A DNA stretch of 64,000 nucleotides from Alcaligenes parafaecalis. Lineage in GTDB: Bacteria > Pseudomonadota > Gammaproteobacteria > Burkholderiales > Burkholderiaceae_B. The notes under the pieces were generated by a model. The model was not told where the DNA came from. It did no database searches and worked only from the letters and a program-made list of their open reading frames with translations. Each line of letters opens with the position of its first letter. Within the stretch, counting starts at the first letter, position 1. Below are positions 8,568-16,710 of this stretch, piece by piece. The stretch lies in NCBI RefSeq assembly GCF_026344135.1, contig NZ_JAPKNA010000001.1, positions 1 to 64,000 on the forward strand, in the 5' to 3' direction. Both the position numbers and the translations under genes were made by a program.

Positions 8568-9626
8568 ATGAGTAGGCAGAAACAAGCTCGCAGTGCATTT
8601 TGCTCGGCACAAACGGCAACCCTGTTGCTGGCACTATGTATGGGAAGTGCAGCAGCTCATGCTGCGGCAGTCACGTTTTCTCATAAAGATTGGGACCTGA
8701 GCTGCGATAACACCTTAACGTGCCGTGCGGCCGGTTATGCGGCTGATGGCGAAGAGCAGGGTTCAACGGTGTTGTTGACTCGCAAGGCTGGCAGTGGGGA
8801 GCCGGTGGCAAACAAAGTCATGCTTGCTCACTATAGTGATGCCCAGTGGCAGGAAGGCTCACCTCCAGAATTGATCATTGCTGGTCGTAAAGCAGGCTCA
8901 TTGAGTTTTTCGGGTGATGAGTCATGGCAAATGGATGGGGCACAGTTAAGCCGGTTTCTGACAGCGTTGAAAAAAGACGAAGCCATTTCTTTTCGTCAGA
9001 GTGGCAGTACTTATCTATTCTCAGGCGCAGGCTCAAGTGCCGTCTTGTTGAAAATGGACGACGTCCAAGGGCGTGTAAATACGCCAGGGGCCATTTTGCG
9101 TAAAGGAAAGGGGAGTGAGTCTTTGGTAAAGGCACCTATTGCTGCGCCAGTTATCACCCGCGCCCCGGTCATGGATAAAAGCCTGCGCCCCATGACAGCG
9201 CGAGAGGACGCCTTGATAAGGCCTGTGCTTTTGAAGGTACTGGCCGCTGATGAAGAACAATCCTGCAGTGATGACATCTTGTCTGAGCCATGGGGAATCG
9301 CACGGCTGAATCAGCAGTACTCCCTGGTTGGCGCGCCATGCTGGCTAGCTGCTTACAACGGCGGGTCGGCCTATTTTGTTATCAAGAACAATGTGCAGTC
9401 TGATCCGGTGCTAGTGAGTACGGGCGCTACTGATTACGATAGTGGAACCATTTCGTCCAGCATGAAGGGCCGTGGGCTGGGTGATTGCTGGAGCTATGAA
9501 GCATCGGTCTGGGATGGAACCCGTTTTGTTGAAAGCGAACGTGGTGACACCGGGCGCTGCGCTCTGATTCGAGCGGGAGGTGCTTGGAATATTCCGGAGC
9601 ATGTCAGCCAAATTGTTGAGCCGTGA
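8568..9626 (+). CDS. DUF1176 domain-containing secreted protein
   Basis: 352 residues with a long N-terminal signal peptide (cleavage near AAAHA, about residue 32). The mature protein resembles the DUF1176 family: an early FSHKDWDLSCDNTLTCRAAGY block, with paired cysteines, and a C-terminal half beginning DEEQSCSD with several further cysteines, consistent with periplasmic disulfides. Function of the family is unknown. AGAGGA precedes the ATG. It appears monocistronic, with a tRNA gene on the opposite strand downstream. Confidence 0.75.
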   Translation: MSRQKQARSAFCSAQTATLLLALCMGSAAAHAAAVTFSHKDWDLSCDNTLTCRAAGYAADGEEQGSTVLLTRKAGSGEPVANKVMLAHYSDAQWQEGSPPELIIAGRKAGSLSFSGDESWQMDGAQLSRFLTALKKDEAISFRQSGSTYLFSGAGSSAVLLKMDDVQGRVNTPGAILRKGKGSESLVKAPIAAPVITRAPVMDKSLRPMTAREDALIRPVLLKVLAADEEQSCSDDILSEPWGIARLNQQYSLVGAPCWLAAYNGGSAYFVIKNNVQSDPVLVSTGATDYDSGTISSSMKGRGLGDCWSYEASVWDGTRFVESERGDTGRCALIRAGGAWNIPEHVSQIVEP

Positions 9627-9670
9627 GGTTTCACAAAAACAGGCTATCAAATGTGTCTGGTATGAAGAAT

Positions 9671-9720
9671 CTAAACCATTGATTTGATTAATATTGATTA
9701 TTTTATTTCAATGGTTTTAG
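9671..9720. repeat. AT-rich inverted repeat beside the tRNA-Thr 3' end
   Basis: CTAAACCATTGA and TCAATGGTTTTAG (one-base bulge) flank an AT-rich 25-base loop. It lies 6 bases past the 3' end of tRNA-Thr, so it may be the tRNA's termination or processing stem-loop. Confidence 0.5.
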
Positions 9721-9726
9721 ATTAGC

Positions 9727-9802
9727 TGGTGCCGATGAAAGGAATCGAACCCTCGACCTTCTCATTACGAATGAGCTGCTCTACCGACTGAGCTACATCG
9801 GC
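9727..9802 (-). tRNA. tRNA-Thr (anticodon CGT)
   Basis: A 76-nt cloverleaf on the minus strand begins GCCGATGTAGCTCAG, has anticodon stem CTCAT/ATGAG with loop TTCGTAA, the GGTTCGATTCC T-arm, and an encoded 3' ACCA. CGT reads ACG threonine codons. Confidence 0.95.
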
Positions 9803-9817
9803 TAACCTAAGACGATA

Positions 9818-9847
9818 AGTATATCCTGTTTTTTTCGGGTTTGTAAA
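9818..9847 (-). promoter_or_regulatory. Promoter of tRNA-Thr
   Basis: On the minus strand TTTACA (9842-9847), an 18-bp spacer and TATACT (9818-9823) sit 16 bp before the tRNA 5' end. The same -35/18/-10 layout recurs before both tRNA-Asn genes. Confidence 0.65.
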
Positions 9848-9910
9848 TTCTGCGCGCGCATTTAGGGTACGGCGTGCTATGTTGAATGTTTTCAGCCTGT
9901 GAAGGGGACG

Positions 9911-10297
9911 ATGATGCTGGGGATCAAGATCAGTTTGGTGGTAGCGGCTTTCTTGCCTTGGTTGGCGGCGATTTGTGCCAAAGCGGGGGCGGCGGGATTT
10001 ACGAATCATGACCCTCGTCCGTGGCTGGCCAGTTTGACGGGCTGGCGTGCTCGGGCCAATGCAGCGCAGGCGAATGCGTTTGAGGCTTTGCCCTTCTTTT
10101 ATGCAGCAGTCTTGCTGGCGTTGTGGTCGGGGGCGGATGCGCTGCGGGTCCAAAGCCTGATGATTTCCTGGATTGTGCTGCGCGTGTTGTACGTGCTGAT
10201 GTACATATTGAACAAGGCTACCTTGCGCTCGCTGGTCTGGTTCCTGGCGCTGGCCGTCAATATCTGGATTGTGTTCCTGCCTGTGTTGCGGACCTAA
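9911..10297 (+). CDS. MAPEG family membrane protein
   Basis: 128 residues, four predicted transmembrane helices. The motif block RARANAAQANAFEALPFFYAAV is the conserved cytosolic loop and second helix of MAPEG proteins (the family of microsomal glutathione transferases and leukotriene synthases); NAFE and the later RVLYVLMYILN are diagnostic. Bacterial members are mostly uncharacterised. ATG 9911 follows GAAGGGGA; a GTG at 9899 is in frame but lacks a ribosome site. Confidence 0.85.
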   Translation: MMLGIKISLVVAAFLPWLAAICAKAGAAGFTNHDPRPWLASLTGWRARANAAQANAFEALPFFYAAVLLALWSGADALRVQSLMISWIVLRVLYVLMYILNKATLRSLVWFLALAVNIWIVFLPVLRT

Positions 10298-10307
10298 GAA
10301 AAAGAAT

Positions 10308-10350
10308 AAGGGCTTGTTCTGTGCTTTTGAAAAGCAAGGAACAAGCCCTT
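10308..10350. terminator. Long stem-loop after the MAPEG gene
   Basis: AAGGGCTTGTTC pairs with GAACAAGCCCTT and encloses a second stem GCTTTTGAAAAGC. The T-rich flank (ATTCTTTTTC) is on the minus-strand side, so it may serve the convergent AI-2E gene as well as the MAPEG gene. Confidence 0.65.
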
Positions 10351-10382
10351 GGGGTTTGACGCGATCGGTGTCAGTGATTCGC

Positions 10383-10411
10383 AGGCCAGCATGATGCTGG
10401 CCTGTTTTTAT
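10383..10411 (+). terminator. Second terminator between convergent genes
   Basis: AGGCCAGCAT and ATGCTGGCCT form a tight hairpin followed by GTTTTTATTT on the + strand; the T run overlaps the stop codon of the convergent AI-2E gene. Confidence 0.7.
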
Positions 10412-11496
10412 TTGGCGGTGTTTTCTTGTTCTTCAGCTTCCACACGGGCGCTGACCGCCGAGGGGAACAAGTCCCAGCAAGCGATGAACATGGCAGCAAT
10501 CAGCGGGCCAATCACAAAGCCGTTCAGGCCGAAAATCGACAAGCCGCCCAGGGTGGAGATCAGGATGACGTAGTCCGGGATCTTGGTGTCTTTGCCTACC
10601 AGCAGGGGGCGCAGGAGGTTGTCTACCAAGCCAATCACCAGGATGCCGAAGGTGGTCAGAATGATGCCGGGGACATAGTGGCCCGAGACGAAGAAGTAGA
10701 TGGCTACTGGGGCCCAGATCAGGGAGGCACCTACCGCAGGCAGCAGGGACAGAACCGCCATCAGCACGCCCCAGAACAAGGCTCCCTGAATGTCCAGGAA
10801 CCAGAACATGATCCCGCCCAGCGCACCTTGTGTGGCTGCTACCGCGATATTGCCTTTGACGGTGGCACGCACCACGGTCGTGAACTTGCGGAACAGGTGG
10901 GTCTTCTGGTTCTCGCTCAAGGGGATCAGTTGGCGATAGTGGCGGCCTAGTTCCACGCCGTCGCGCAGCAGGAAGAACAGCATGTACAGCATGATGCCCA
11001 GGCTGACCAGGAACTGGAAGGTGTTCTGGCCTACGTTCAGCGCTTGCTTGGTCAGGAATTGACCGCCCTGGACGGCAAATTGCGAGAACTTCTCTTGCAG
11101 GGAGGCAGAGTCATGCAGGCCAAAACGGCCAGCAAATTCATGCACGCTAGGGGGCAGGGCATTCAGAATCTTTTGCAGATAGGCACCGGGATTCAATTGC
11201 CCGCTATTCATCAAATCGTACAGAGAGGCGATTTGTTGAACCAGGGAAATGGAAACCAGAATGACCGGAATAATCACGATCAAAATAATGATCAGCAAAC
11301 TGATCAGGGCTGACAAGGATCGTCGGCCTTTGGTTTTAGCCAGCAGCTTGCGCTGCAAGGGGGTGAACAAAATAGCCAGAACGGCACCCCAGAATACGGC
11401 GCCATAAAAGGGAAGAAGTATCCAGACAAAGGCAGCGGATACGGCGGCCAGCAACAGCAAAAAAGTATGGAATTGTAGATTTGGCCGGGTGGACAT
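10408..11496 (-). CDS. AI-2E family transporter (PerM/YdiK type)
   Basis: 362 residues with about eight hydrophobic segments arranged as two early helices, a large loop (residues ~70-150), then the conserved membrane block containing QGALGGIMFWFLDIQGALFWG and, near the end, VGLVDNLLRPLLVGK followed by STLGGLSIFGLNGFVIGP, both signatures of the family. Members are permeases; some export the signal AI-2 and others act as sodium/proton exchangers, so the substrate here is open. The C-terminus is a short acidic tail. It sits alone between terminators. Confidence 0.88.
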   Translation of the reverse strand: MSTRPNLQFHTFLLLLAAVSAAFVWILLPFYGAVFWGAVLAILFTPLQRKLLAKTKGRRSLSALISLLIIILIVIIPVILVSISLVQQIASLYDLMNSGQLNPGAYLQKILNALPPSVHEFAGRFGLHDSASLQEKFSQFAVQGGQFLTKQALNVGQNTFQFLVSLGIMLYMLFFLLRDGVELGRHYRQLIPLSENQKTHLFRKFTTVVRATVKGNIAVAATQGALGGIMFWFLDIQGALFWGVLMAVLSLLPAVGASLIWAPVAIYFFVSGHYVPGIILTTFGILVIGLVDNLLRPLLVGKDTKIPDYVILISTLGGLSIFGLNGFVIGPLIAAMFIACWDLFPSAVSARVEAEEQENTAK

Positions 11497-11644
11497 GGAG
11501 TTTTTCCATTAGCGTGAACTTGAGCCGATTGTAAGGGGGAATCCTTACTATGGGCGTGAATCTTGGTATCTGTTTATTGAGTTTCTAGCAGCTTTAAAAC
11601 ACGTCTGTTTTATATATTCTTTTCATATGAGTTTTATGCTGCAA

Positions 11645-11662
11645 GTGGGGCGTACGCCCCAT
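11645..11662 (-). terminator. Possible weak terminator after Na/Pi cotransporter gene
   Basis: GGGGCGTACGCCCC is a perfect 14-bp palindrome just past the minus-strand stop. No clear T run follows on that strand, so termination is uncertain. Confidence 0.4.
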
Positions 11663-11666
11663 CGTG

Positions 11667-13244
11667 TCACGGTTTGGGTCCGCGAGCCAGTTGTAAATAA
11701 TGACTGCTGCGCCAGACGTGTTGGCTGCTGCGCTCGAACCAGCGGTGCGTGTCTGTGATGCGCAAGGTGCGCGAGACATCATCATGGCCTTGTGGCGCGG
11801 CCAGAAGCTGGCTGCGAACAGTGTTTAATCGTTCAGCCAGGGCTAGGGTTCTGGCTTGTATTTGTTCCAGCCAATCAGCGGGGGCTTGGCCGTGCAGGCC
11901 TTGTTGTGCCAAGGTGTTCAGCTCTGTGGCCAGGGTTTGAGCTTGCTGGTAGCGGCTGTCGTGCAGATCTGTGCCAGGTTGGTGTTGCAGACGGCCGCGC
12001 AGACGCTGCATGTGGTCAATGGTGTGCAAAAGTGCACTGATACGGGCGGCAACGGCGGGATCATCTGCAGCGCTGGGGATACGCAGTACAAATTCGTAGG
12101 CTTGATCCAGTACGGTCTCGATTTGCTGCAGGTCGGCGGCAGCAGTGCTGGGGCGGCTCATGTTCAGGCTGTGCTGATACAGGTTCAGCAGGCGTTGGGC
12201 CAGCTCTTCCAGTGTGCGTTGCGTAGTTTCCAGGGCCAGGGCCGGCACTTGCAACAAGCTGTCGTCCAGGTGGTGCTGGGGGCGGGCAGAGCGATCCGGC
12301 ACCAGGTGCTGCACCCAGCGGGCAAACTGCTGAGTAAAGGGCAGGCACAGGGCCGCGCCCAGGCCGATGAACAGGCTGTGGAAGGCCGCCAGCCCCAAGG
12401 CGCCGGGCGGGACGTTGATATACGAGCCTGTGGCGTACATGGCCTTCAGGAACAAGGGAAGGATCAGTAGCCCTAATAAACCCGCAATGACGTTGAACAG
12501 GATGTAGGCAATGGCCGTGCGTTTGGCATAAATAGTGCCGCCTATGGCAACCAGCACGCCGGTCAAGGTGGTGCCTATGGATGCGCCCACAACAATGGCG
12601 GCGGCCTGATCAAAACTGACGGCACCGGCATCCAGAGCAGTCAAGGTCATGGCGATAGCGGCGGTAGAGGATTGCAGTACAGCGGTCAGGGCCAGGCCGG
12701 TCAGCATGATCAGCAGGTGGGAGCCGTAACCGCCCGCAGGCAGGTGGGCCAGGCTGAAATTGGCCGCCAGCCCCTGCATGCCTTCTTGCAGCATGCCCAG
12801 CCCCAGGAATAGCGTGCCAAAACCGGCCAGAGCGCGGCCCAGTTCTTTGTATCGACCCGGGGCCAGCAGCTTGAGCAGGGCACCAAGACCAATCAGGGGC
12901 AGGGTGTAAAAGCCCAGATTTACTTTCAGCCCCAGGCCGGAGATGATCCAGCCGGTAGCGGTATTGCCCAAACTGGCGCCGATGACTACGCCTATTGCTT
13001 GTGTAAAGGAGATCAGGCCCGCGCTGACAAAACCAATCAAGGTGACGGTGGTGGCCGTAGAGGATTGGGCCAGGGCGGTAATCAGTGCTCCGGAGGCAAA
13101 GGCCTTGACGGGCCTGCCGGTAAAGGCGAGCAGAATTCGCTGTAGGGAGCCGCCCGCAAAAGCCACCAGGCCTTCGGACAACAACATCATGCCAATCAGA
13201 AAAAGGCCAAGTCCCCCCAGGAAGGGGAAAAGAGTATCAAGCAT
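11667..13244 (-). CDS. Na/Pi cotransporter family protein with PhoU-like tail
   Basis: 525 residues. The membrane half holds the inverted repeat typical of NptA/type II sodium-phosphate symporters, each copy with a QSS motif (ALAQSSTATTVTLIGF near residue 60; AVLQSSTAAIAMTLTA near 190) and a VVIGAS/VVGASIGTT segment. From about residue 330 the protein is soluble and helical with heptad-like repeats, matching the PhoU-like domain common in bacterial members. Phosphate uptake or export driven by sodium is the family role. No pst or pho genes are adjacent. Confidence 0.87.
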   Translation of the reverse strand: MLDTLFPFLGGLGLFLIGMMLLSEGLVAFAGGSLQRILLAFTGRPVKAFASGALITALAQSSTATTVTLIGFVSAGLISFTQAIGVVIGASLGNTATGWIISGLGLKVNLGFYTLPLIGLGALLKLLAPGRYKELGRALAGFGTLFLGLGMLQEGMQGLAANFSLAHLPAGGYGSHLLIMLTGLALTAVLQSSTAAIAMTLTALDAGAVSFDQAAAIVVGASIGTTLTGVLVAIGGTIYAKRTAIAYILFNVIAGLLGLLILPLFLKAMYATGSYINVPPGALGLAAFHSLFIGLGAALCLPFTQQFARWVQHLVPDRSARPQHHLDDSLLQVPALALETTQRTLEELAQRLLNLYQHSLNMSRPSTAAADLQQIETVLDQAYEFVLRIPSAADDPAVAARISALLHTIDHMQRLRGRLQHQPGTDLHDSRYQQAQTLATELNTLAQQGLHGQAPADWLEQIQARTLALAERLNTVRSQLLAAPQGHDDVSRTLRITDTHRWFERSSQHVWRSSHYLQLARGPKP

Positions 13245-13462
13245 AAAAAAGGGCGAATTACGAAGGGGTTGGTGTGCCCGTAATAAACAGGCATTCGTGC
13301 CGGGGGCATTGGATGGTGCATTATCGCCAGTTACCGGGGGTATGGGATGAATTTATTGAGTCCCCGATCGGGAGTGTGGGGAAGCTCGTTTTTTAGAGTA
13401 CCGACGTGCAATTTTTTTGTGTATAAGAGCGCTTGGGTTTATATCGCAAAAGGGAGAGGGAC

Positions 13463-14146
13463 GTGGTTTTTCGTAAAAGCGTAACGCTGGCAGGTGCCGC
13501 CTTGTTAATGGGGAGCTTGATGTCGGGGCAGGCTCAGGCAATTCAGATGTGGCATTCCGACACGGTGTGGGCGAATCAGGGCATGTGTGCGGCGAACTTT
13601 ACTTTTGACAGCGGTCTGGACCGTGTGCAGCAGTTGAAGGTCTATATTCAGGTACTGGATAAAAAGAGCAATAAGGTGGTGGCCCAGGATGTGATTGAGG
13701 TCGATGAGTTCGGCGGCTCTAACGCGGATCGTTATGCCACCGGCTATTGGCACAGCGAAATCGCCTGCGATGATGATTTGCGTTTGGTGGTGACGCAGGC
13801 CAATGCCGTGGTTGATGACGAACGTATGGACTTGCTGGCCAGGCAAGCTCTGGATATTCGCCCGTTTGTGCCGTATGAAATCACCATTCAGGCGCCAGCA
13901 AGGGCGCAGGCTGCTCGTCCTGATGCCTGCTCGGCTGCCAAGTTCAATGTTCAGGCGGTGATTCAGGATAAGGACGGCTATAGCAATGTGCGCGCTCAGC
14001 CTAATGGCAAGAGCGATGTTATTGAAAAGCTGTTTGATAATGAGCCGTTCTATACCTTTGAACAGAAAGGTAATTGGTGGCAGGTGTGCACACCGAGCGG
14101 GCAGGTCGGGTATCTGTATCACGACCGTATCCGACAGCAGCGATAA
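13463..14146 (+). CDS. Secreted protein with C-terminal SH3 domain
   Basis: 227 residues: signal peptide (about 1-28, ending SGQAQA), a central beta-rich region of unknown family (residues ~30-140), and a C-terminal bacterial SH3 module (YSNVRAQPNGKSDVIEKL ... WWQVCTPSGQVGYLYHDRI). SH3b domains usually bind cell-wall or protein ligands in the periplasm. The GTG at 13463 follows GGGAGAGGG at good spacing; the ATG at 13433 would put charged residues in front of the signal peptide. Confidence 0.75.
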   Translation: MVFRKSVTLAGAALLMGSLMSGQAQAIQMWHSDTVWANQGMCAANFTFDSGLDRVQQLKVYIQVLDKKSNKVVAQDVIEVDEFGGSNADRYATGYWHSEIACDDDLRLVVTQANAVVDDERMDLLARQALDIRPFVPYEITIQAPARAQAARPDACSAAKFNVQAVIQDKDGYSNVRAQPNGKSDVIEKLFDNEPFYTFEQKGNWWQVCTPSGQVGYLYHDRIRQQR

Positions 14147-14162
14147 GATGCATCAGACGTAG

Positions 14163-14194
14163 AAAAGCCCAGCTACTTGCGTAGCTGGGCTTTT
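14163..14194. terminator. Bidirectional terminator, SH3 gene and tRNA-Asn
   Basis: AAAAGCCCAGCTAC-TTGC-GTAGCTGGGCTTTT: a 14-bp perfect stem with A and T runs on both flanks, placed between the convergent SH3-protein gene and tRNA-Asn copy 1. Confidence 0.85.
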
Positions 14195-14201
14195 GTATTT
14201 T

Positions 14202-14277
14202 TGGCTCCCCGACCAGGGCTCGAACCTGGGACCTGCGGATTAACAGTCCGTCGCTCTACCGACTGAGCTATCGGGGA
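14202..14277 (-). tRNA. tRNA-Asn (anticodon GTT), copy 1
   Basis: 76-nt cloverleaf on the minus strand: TCCCCGATAGCTCAG at the 5' end, anticodon loop CTGTTAA, T-arm GGTTCGAGCCC and encoded CCA. Identical to copy 2 at 16221-16296. Confidence 0.96.
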
Positions 14278-14292
14278 CCAGCAAAGAAAATG

Positions 14293-14322
14293 ATTATAGG
14301 GTGAAGCTATCGAGATTGTAAA
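14293..14322 (-). promoter_or_regulatory. Promoter of tRNA-Asn copy 1
   Basis: On the minus strand TTTACA (14317-14322), 18-bp spacer, perfect TATAAT (14293-14298), then 15 bp to the tRNA 5' end. Confidence 0.75.
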
Positions 14323-14579
14323 GCAGTATTTTTCGAGAAACCTATTTTCATATACGCAAAACGGCTTGTGACCTTGGCAATAGGCGTAAATCCTGATTTT
14401 TTTGTTGGGAACATACCGTCTGGTCAATAAGGTCTATGGGCCTGGTTTGTAGCAAATGGTTGCAAGCCTTTTGTTTATTGGCTTTGCGCATGATTAGCCT
14501 GTTTTTTGCTGAATTCTCTGTGGGTGAAAAACTAGGGAAAATGCGTAGGAGACCCAATAAACACGCTGGATTTGCTTTA

Positions 14580-14608
14580 TTGACATCAATATTGTTTATG
14601 TCTGAAAT
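14580..14608 (+). promoter_or_regulatory. Probable promoter of the porin gene
   Basis: A consensus TTGACA (14580-14585) with 17 bp to TGAAAT (14603-14608) in an AT-rich stretch. The -10 is imperfect, but it is the best sigma-70 match before the porin and would give a leader of about 210 bases. Confidence 0.5.
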
Positions 14609-14824
14609 ATAAATGCTTGCAGTATATGTCCTTCAACTATCAAGCCCCTTTCAATCCCTGTTTCAGGGCGGATCGGTTAAGGAGTTTTGCTTCAAGAAAT
14701 AGGAGGGAGTGCCGTGGCCTGGCATCGGGGAGTCATCCCTGAGGACAGCATGGCCCAGCACTTGAATATGAGTCGGACAACGATAAGAAATCCGGCATTC
14801 AGACGTTTACAGAGAACAGAGAAC

Positions 14825-15967
14825 ATGAAAAAAACTATCTTGGCAGCCTTGTTGATGCCTGTATTGGCGGTCCCCGCTTACGCGGCATCGAATGTGACCT
14901 TGTACGGCGTGCTTGATACCGGCTTGGGTTACGAACAATGGAAGGGTAGCGACCTGAAAGGCGGCGCAGAAAAACAAAGCCGTTTTGGTTTGTATGACCA
15001 GGGTTGGATGGGTAATCGCTGGGGCCTGATGGGCAGCGAAGATCTGGGTGACGGTCTGAAAGCCAACTTCATGCTGGAAAGCGGCTTTGATCTGAGCGAT
15101 GGCAATACGCGTCAGAACCGCTTGTTTGGTCGCCAAGCCACCTTGGGTTTGAGCGGTGATTCCTGGGGCCGTGTGGATCTGGGTCGTCAAACCACCATCA
15201 CGTCCTTGTACGTAGCCGGTGTGGCCAGCCCCTTTGGCGGTAACGGCTACCAGTACGGTGTGGGTGCGGCATTTGATTCGGCCAACACGGTTCGTTATGA
15301 CAATATGCTGGCCTACCAAAGCCCCGAGTTCTCGGGCTTCCAGTTCGGTGCTGGCTACTCCTTCAATACCAACGGCACACAAAAGTGGAATCGTAGCGGT
15401 TTGACGGGTAATGCCATCAATAGCGACGAAGCGAACGTCAAAGCCTTCACCGTCGCCATGCGCTACACCAATGGCCCACTGAAAGCGGCCTTGAGCTTTG
15501 ACCAGGCACGTTATGGTTCTGCTCGTGAGCAGGGCGGTAACCTGGTTGCGGCTGATAACGGCAACGTCAGCGCCTGGAACCTGGCTGCCAGCTACAAATT
15601 CAGCTTTGCCACCGTACACGCTGCGTTTGGCCAAAGCCGTAATGGTTACATCGGCGGCTCCCTGCAAACCGAACAGTTCGGTCCTGGCCTGCATAAAGAC
15701 CTGAAGGTCAATACATACGCCCTGGGCGTGACGGTTCCTACGGGCAAGGCCGGTTCCGTTCTGGCTTCCTGGACGATGGCTGATCCACGCTCCACCCCAC
15801 GTAGCACCGATGATGCCAAGACTCAGCACGTCTTTAGCGCTGGCTACCTGCACAACCTGTCCAAGCGCACCAATCTGTACGCGATTGGTTCCTACGCTCG
15901 CAACATCGGCTACTACAGCGATCTGAAGAGCACGGTTGCCACGGTCGGTATCACGCACCGTTTCTGA
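14825..15967 (+). CDS. Trimeric outer-membrane porin (Gram-negative porin, Porin_4)
   Basis: 380 residues with signal peptide MKKTILAALLMPVLAVPAYA. The mature N-terminus SNVTLYGVLDTGLGY is the hallmark of betaproteobacterial general porins (Omp/PorA-like of Bordetella and Burkholderia), the block SRFGL..GNRWGLMGSEDLGDGLKA continues it, and the protein ends in a beta strand with a terminal Phe (GITHRF), the Bam recognition signal. It forms a 16-strand diffusion pore for small hydrophilic solutes. The ATG at 14825 is the one that yields a proper signal peptide; frames upstream are leader. It is monocistronic and bracketed by the two tRNA-Asn genes. Confidence 0.93.
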   Translation: MKKTILAALLMPVLAVPAYAASNVTLYGVLDTGLGYEQWKGSDLKGGAEKQSRFGLYDQGWMGNRWGLMGSEDLGDGLKANFMLESGFDLSDGNTRQNRLFGRQATLGLSGDSWGRVDLGRQTTITSLYVAGVASPFGGNGYQYGVGAAFDSANTVRYDNMLAYQSPEFSGFQFGAGYSFNTNGTQKWNRSGLTGNAINSDEANVKAFTVAMRYTNGPLKAALSFDQARYGSAREQGGNLVAADNGNVSAWNLAASYKFSFATVHAAFGQSRNGYIGGSLQTEQFGPGLHKDLKVNTYALGVTVPTGKAGSVLASWTMADPRSTPRSTDDAKTQHVFSAGYLHNLSKRTNLYAIGSYARNIGYYSDLKSTVATVGITHRF

Positions 15968-16061
15968 TCTTTCTGACTGATTCTGCCAGTCCCGGGTCGA
16001 CGTAGTGCGTTAGCAGCGGCGGCATCGTCCCGGGCAGGGGCTAGGTCAGGGGAAAAGAGCC

Positions 16062-16102
16062 ACAGCGGGGCTGCATCAACATGCAGTCCCGCTGTCTTTT
16101 TT
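16062..16102 (+). terminator. Terminator of the porin gene
   Basis: ACAGCGGGGCTGCAT and ATGCAGTCCCGCTGT pair (one mismatch) around CAAC and are followed by CTTTTTT. Confidence 0.88.
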
Positions 16103-16174
16103 GGGTGTTTTTTGTCCAAATGTTAGCGGCACCGTTTTTCGTGATGGGAAGGGTGCGTTTTTCGAGGACAAAAA

Positions 16175-16208
16175 AAATCAGCCCAAAGCAAATGCTATGG
16201 GCTGATTT
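16175..16208 (-). terminator. Terminator of tRNA-Asn copy 2
   Basis: Read on the minus strand, AAATCAGCCCA and TGGGCTGATTT pair and are followed by a run of eight Ts, 12 bases past the tRNA 3' end. Confidence 0.85.
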
Positions 16209-16220
16209 CGATGGTTTTCT

Positions 16221-16296
16221 TGGCTCCCCGACCAGGGCTCGAACCTGGGACCTGCGGATTAACAGTCCGTCGCTCTACCGACTGAGCTATCGGGGA
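16221..16296 (-). tRNA. tRNA-Asn (anticodon GTT), copy 2
   Basis: Base-for-base the same 76-nt tRNA as copy 1, same strand, 2,019 bp away, with encoded CCA. Confidence 0.96.
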
Positions 16297-16710
16297 CCAG
16301 AGAAAAAGAATATAGCACGTATTTTACGAAATGTGCAAGTTTTCATAGAGGGAAAGCACAAAAGTTTGTACTGATTCGGTCTGTCTTGCGGGTATTTTCG
16401 AGCTAAGTCATTGTCTTTATTGAGCTAGTCCTGCTAAAGCCGCTTTGGCTGTGCTTGCAACGCTTGTTTGCTTTTTTGTCTGCTTGGTGACTGAGTGTGA
16501 CGCAGCTCATTGGCATTCCTCAGTTGGCAGAACCTGAGGCCGCTGATGATCCGTAGCAGGGCGGGTGTGCCCACTCCTTTGCGTGCAACATGGCCGCCGT
16601 CCGGGGCAAAGAGTAGAATCAAAAACTTATTGCCTTTATCGACTCTTTTTTTCCGTCAGGGCCAGCGGCTTTTTTGCTGACCATCTTGCCCTGCAAAGTG
16701 ATGAATCCCC
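16297..16710. other. Intergenic region before the EamA gene
   Basis: Contains the promoter of tRNA-Asn copy 2; otherwise no gene, terminator or clear promoter was recognised. Short frames here show no family features. Confidence 0.5.
16309..16338 (-). promoter_or_regulatory. Promoter of tRNA-Asn copy 2
   Basis: On the minus strand TTGCAC (16333-16338), 18-bp spacer, TATATT (16309-16314), 12 bp before the tRNA 5' end. The bases differ from those of copy 1 although the layout is the same. Confidence 0.7.

Larger units (their letters stand above)
14278..14824. other. Intergenic region between tRNA-Asn copy 1 and the porin
   Basis: Holds the tRNA promoter at its left end and the porin promoter at its right end. 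The centre (about 14330-14570) shows no credible gene. Frames upstream of the porin ATG are in phase with it but lack signal-peptide logic and are treated as 5' untranslated leader of some 200 bases. Confidence 0.5.
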
